A stretch of DNA of 9,151 nt from an uncultured Blautia sp. Lineage in GTDB: Bacteria; Bacillota; Clostridia; Lachnospirales; Lachnospiraceae. A program made the translations under genes and the position numbers. Positions 6,932-9,151 of the stretch are shown here, one piece after another. The notes below the pieces were generated by a model, which worked only from the letters and a program-made list of their open reading frames with translations, was not told the origin of the DNA and did not search any database. The stretch's first letter is position 1. Each line of letters begins with the position of its first letter. The DNA lies in the NCBI GenBank assembly GCA_934409175.1, contig CAKRVX010000082.1, positions 1-9,151 on the forward strand. Reading direction: 5' to 3'.

Positions 6932-8866
6932 TCAGATGTCCAGTTCAGCATCCTGCGCATGCTCATAGATAAATTTCTTTCTGGGAGGAACTTCACTTCC
7001 CATAAGAACCTCCGTTACACTGGAAGCCAGACGTGCATCTTCGATTTCCACACGTTTCATCATTCGGGTTTCCGGATTCAGTGTGGTCTCCCACAGCTGT
7101 TCCGCATCCATTTCTCCCAGACCTTTATATCTCTGTAAGGTAAAGCTGCCCGGTTTATGGGCACGCCTGTATTTCTCCAGAGCCTTGTCATCATACAGAT
7201 ATTCTTCCTGGCCTTTCTTCGGCATTACCTTATAAAGAGGCGGCATGGCAATGTACACATGTCCTTCTGTGATCAGGTCTGGCATAAAGCGATAGAAAAG
7301 AGTCAGAAGAAGTGTGGAAATATGTGCACCATCCACATCTGCATCTGCCATAATAACAATCTTATCATAGCGAAGCTTTGTAATATCAAAATCATTGCCA
7401 TAACCTTCAGAGAATCCGCATCCAAAGGCATTGATCATTGTCTTGATCTCGGCATTTGCCAGAACCTTATCGATGGTAGCTTTCTCCACATTCAGTATTT
7501 TACCGCGGATTGGCAAGATTGCCTGATAATTACGGTTACGGGCCGTTTTCGCAGAACCTCCTGCAGAGTCTCCCTCTACAATAAAGATTTCACACTGAGA
7601 CGGATCTTTTTTCTCACAGTTGGCAAGTTTCCCATTGGAATCAAAAGAATATTTCTGCTTTGTCAGGAGATTGGTCTTCGCTCTTTCTTCTGTCTTACGA
7701 ATCTTCGCTGCTTTTTCCGCACAGGAAAGGATTGCTTTTAATGTCTCCAGATTACGATCAAAATAAAGAACCATTTGCTCTCCTACTACCTTACCTGTGG
7801 CGCGTGAAGCATCCTGGTTATCCAGTTTGGTCTTTGTCTGTCCTTCAAAACGTGGCTGAGGATGTTTGATGGAAACTACCGCAGTCATACCGTTACGAAT
7901 ATCCGCACCTGTAAAATTCGGATCTTTATCCTTCAGGATTCCCAGTTCTCTGGCATAAGTGTTCATCACTGTGGTAAATGTAGTCTTAAACCCCGTCAGA
8001 TGAGTTCCTCCTTCTGCATTATAAATATTATTGCAGAAACCCAGCACATTTTCTCTGAATTCATTGGTAAACTGAAACGCCACCTCGACCTGGATTCCAT
8101 CTGCCTCACCTTTCAGATAAACAGGATCATGAAGCGTTTCTGCATTCTGATTCAGATCTTTGATAAATCCAATGATACCGTCCGGCTCATGATAAGTTAC
8201 CTCTTCAATCTCCGGGCCTCTTCTATCCTCAAAGTGAATCGTCAAATCCGGATTCAGATATGCAGTTTCATGAAGACGGCTCTTCACCTCTGTGGCCGAA
8301 AATCTGGTCTTCTCAAAAATTTCCGGATCAGGCAGGAAATTAATACAGGTGCCTGTCTGTCTGGTCTTTCCAATTTTCGGTAAAAGTCCGTCCTCCAGAT
8401 TCAGAGCCGGAATTCCCCTTTCATAATAATCATGATGAATATAACCATCACGACTGATCCTGATATCCAGATGTGTCGATAATGCATTTACCACAGAAGA
8501 ACCAACACCATGAAGTCCACCACTTGTTTTATATACAGAGTTGTCAAATTTACCACCTGCATGAAGAGTAGTAAATACCAGTCTCTCTGCCGAAACTCCT
8601 TTCTCATGCATATCTACAGGAATTCCTCTTCCATTATCTGTGACTGTACAGGATCCGTCCTTTTCCAGTACCACATGAATCAGGCTGCAGTAACCTGCCA
8701 GATGTTCATCCACTGCATTATCTACAATTTCAAAGATCAGATGATTCAGTCCCTTGCGGGAAACACTTCCGATGTACATTCCCGGGCGCTTGCGGACTGC
8801 CTCCAGTCCCTCCAGAACAGATATACTCCCTGCATCATAGGTTTCTTTCTTTGCCATGACTGTCAT
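6932..8866 (-). CDS. parE: Type IIA topoisomerase subunit B, ParE-like
   Basis: This 644-residue protein is the ATPase and TOPRIM subunit partnering the ParC-like protein encoded just downstream. The GHKL ATPase shows EIVDNAVDE (46-54, with catalytic E46 and Mg-binding N50), DNGRGIP (77-83) and GGLHGVGSSVVNALS (116-130). The transducer carries the nucleotide-sensing QTK (343-345). The TOPRIM domain has EGDSAGGSA (431-439) and DADVDG (508-513), whose E431, D508 and D510 bind magnesium, followed by YKGLGEM (580-586). The length is typical of ParE and of short Gram-positive GyrB. PIRGKILNVEKA and DFDITKLRYDKIVIM look more GyrB-like than classical ParE, so the ParE call leans on the neighbour lacking a GyrA box. 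The ATG at 8866 is given; the ATG at 8857 (MAKKETYDAG) is equally plausible, since AAAGGA lies about 4 nt before the first and 12 before the second. Confidence 0.93.
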   Translation of the reverse strand: MTVMAKKETYDAGSISVLEGLEAVRKRPGMYIGSVSRKGLNHLIFEIVDNAVDEHLAGYCSLIHVVLEKDGSCTVTDNGRGIPVDMHEKGVSAERLVFTTLHAGGKFDNSVYKTSGGLHGVGSSVVNALSTHLDIRISRDGYIHHDYYERGIPALNLEDGLLPKIGKTRQTGTCINFLPDPEIFEKTRFSATEVKSRLHETAYLNPDLTIHFEDRRGPEIEEVTYHEPDGIIGFIKDLNQNAETLHDPVYLKGEADGIQVEVAFQFTNEFRENVLGFCNNIYNAEGGTHLTGFKTTFTTVMNTYARELGILKDKDPNFTGADIRNGMTAVVSIKHPQPRFEGQTKTKLDNQDASRATGKVVGEQMVLYFDRNLETLKAILSCAEKAAKIRKTEERAKTNLLTKQKYSFDSNGKLANCEKKDPSQCEIFIVEGDSAGGSAKTARNRNYQAILPIRGKILNVEKATIDKVLANAEIKTMINAFGCGFSEGYGNDFDITKLRYDKIVIMADADVDGAHISTLLLTLFYRFMPDLITEGHVYIAMPPLYKVMPKKGQEEYLYDDKALEKYRRAHKPGSFTLQRYKGLGEMDAEQLWETTLNPETRMMKRVEIEDARLASSVTEVLMGSEVPPRKKFIYEHAQDAELDI

Positions 8867-8908
8867 TTTCCTTTCTGTCTAATCTGGTTTTCCAAACATT
8901 TGTTCTGT

Positions 8909-8937
8909 ATTATATATGAAATCACAATTTATTGCAA
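8909..8937 (-). promoter_or_regulatory. Sigma-A promoter of parE-parC
   Basis: On the minus strand TTGCAA (-35, 8937-8932), a 17-nt spacer and a consensus TATAAT (-10, 8914-8909) form a strong housekeeping promoter. The start should be near 8902, giving a short leader of about 36 nt. A weaker overlapping candidate, TTGTCA-17-TAAATT, lies a little upstream. Confidence 0.8.
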
Positions 8938-8946
8938 GTATGCAAT
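8931..8946. promoter_or_regulatory. Inverted repeat covering the parE -35 element
   Basis: ATTGCAAGTATGCAAT is an inverted repeat with 6-bp arms and a 4-bp centre; one arm is part of the -35 hexamer. It is a candidate repressor site by position only. No regulator is encoded in the window that could be assigned to it. Confidence 0.4.
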
Positions 8947-9023
8947 TCTGACAAATAGTGAGTATTTTCTTTCTTATCAGATCATACTTAAAATCATATC
9001 TGAACTATTTTTTATAAAACCCG

Positions 9024-9054
9024 AAAAAAAAAGACCAGAATCAAAATTCTGATC
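9024..9054 (-). terminator. Intrinsic terminator of the tRNA-Glu transcript
   Basis: On the minus strand GATCAGAAT, a TTTG loop and ATTCTGGTC form a 9-bp stem with one G-U pair (9054-9033), followed directly by nine T (9032-9024). It lies 22 nt after the end of the tRNA and should isolate the tRNA unit from the parE promoter. Confidence 0.92.
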
Positions 9055-9076
9055 ATTTGTTCTCACTATTCAAGAG

Positions 9077-9148
9077 CAGCCAGTACGGGAATCGAACCCG
9101 TGTTTTCGCCGTGAGAGGGCGACGTCTTAACCCCTTGACCAACTGGCC
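9077..9148 (-). tRNA. tRNA-Glu, anticodon CUC
   Basis: The 72-nt minus-strand sequence folds as a full cloverleaf. The acceptor stem pairs GGCCAGT with ACTGGCT, its first pair being G1-U72. The D arm is GTC/GAC. The anticodon stem TCGCC/GGCGA holds the loop CTCTCAC, with anticodon CTC at 34-36, which reads GAG (Glu). The variable loop is AAAC and the T arm ACGGG-TTCGATT-CCCGT. The discriminator base is G and no CCA is encoded; the next bases are CTC. Its promoter or upstream neighbours lie beyond the right edge, 3 nt away. Confidence 0.96.
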
Positions 9149-9151
9149 ATT

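Noticed and set aside
6355..6972. A 205-codon plus-strand frame across the parC start and parE end
   Set aside because: Antisense shadow of two conserved genes, with no ribosome site or recognisable protein.
8978..9004. Imperfect palindrome CAGAT...ATCTG and repeated ATCATA between the tRNA terminator and the parE promoter
   Set aside because: Only five perfect outer pairs and short AT-rich half-sites; this is expected by chance in such DNA.
8510..9052. A 180-codon plus-strand frame opposite the parE start and upstream gap
   Set aside because: It runs antisense through the ATPase domain, the parE promoter and most of the tRNA terminator, which makes a real gene unlikely.
8955..9069. Inverted ATAGTGAG (8955-8962) and CTCACTAT (9062-9069)
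   Set aside because: Eight-base arms separated by about 100 bp that contains a strong terminator; no sign of an attachment site or element ends next to the tRNA.
9055..9090. tRNA gene as a possible integration (att) site
   Set aside because: No duplicated tRNA 3' end, integrase or foreign DNA follows; the next genes are housekeeping.

Overview
The window is an ordinary housekeeping stretch of a Firmicutes chromosome, most likely a gut-type Clostridia (Lachnospiraceae-like). I infer this from moderate GC, strong AGGAGG-type ribosome sites, the NusA/IF-2 protein types, and the gene order rimP-nusA-rnpM-ylxQ-infB, which is the classic Gram-positive nusA operon. The genus cannot be fixed by eye. 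Every gene lies on the minus strand, so transcription runs from high to low coordinates. No mobile element, CRISPR array or clearly foreign DNA is visible.

Layout in the direction of transcription. (1) A tRNA-Glu with anticodon CUC (9148-9077) is followed by a strong intrinsic terminator (9054-9024). (2) A 157-bp gap from the terminator to parE holds a near-consensus sigma-A promoter, TTGCAA-17-TATAAT, with an inverted repeat over its -35. It drives parE (8866-6932) and parC (6912-4666), 19 nt apart, which encode a type IIA topoisomerase: the ATPase/TOPRIM subunit and the DNA-cleaving subunit. (3) The 151-bp gap between parC and rimP has no clear terminator for parC. It holds a second promoter, TTGCAA-17-TACAAT, with a palindrome in its spacer and a direct repeat upstream. 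Its leader carries a perfect 14-bp hairpin. (4) rimP, nusA, rnpM, ylxQ (rplGA) and infB follow, tightly packed with overlaps or short gaps. infB runs off the left edge of the window, so its C-terminal part is missing.

The last five genes link ribosome and RNA maturation (RimP, RnpM, the L7Ae-like YlxQ), transcription elongation and termination (NusA) and translation initiation (IF-2). The topoisomerase pair just upstream may be partly co-transcribed with them.

I do not see a convincing new biological system. The points most worth a second look are: a leader hairpin with a broken U-tract ahead of the operon that encodes NusA, which would suit NusA autoregulation by attenuation; a nearly identical 84-bp tandem repeat in the disordered Gly/Arg/Gln-rich linker of IF-2; palindromes placed on both promoters; and a topoisomerase pair in which the A subunit lacks a recognisable GyrA box while the B subunit has GyrB-like motifs. 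There is no gene-free stretch longer than 300 bases.
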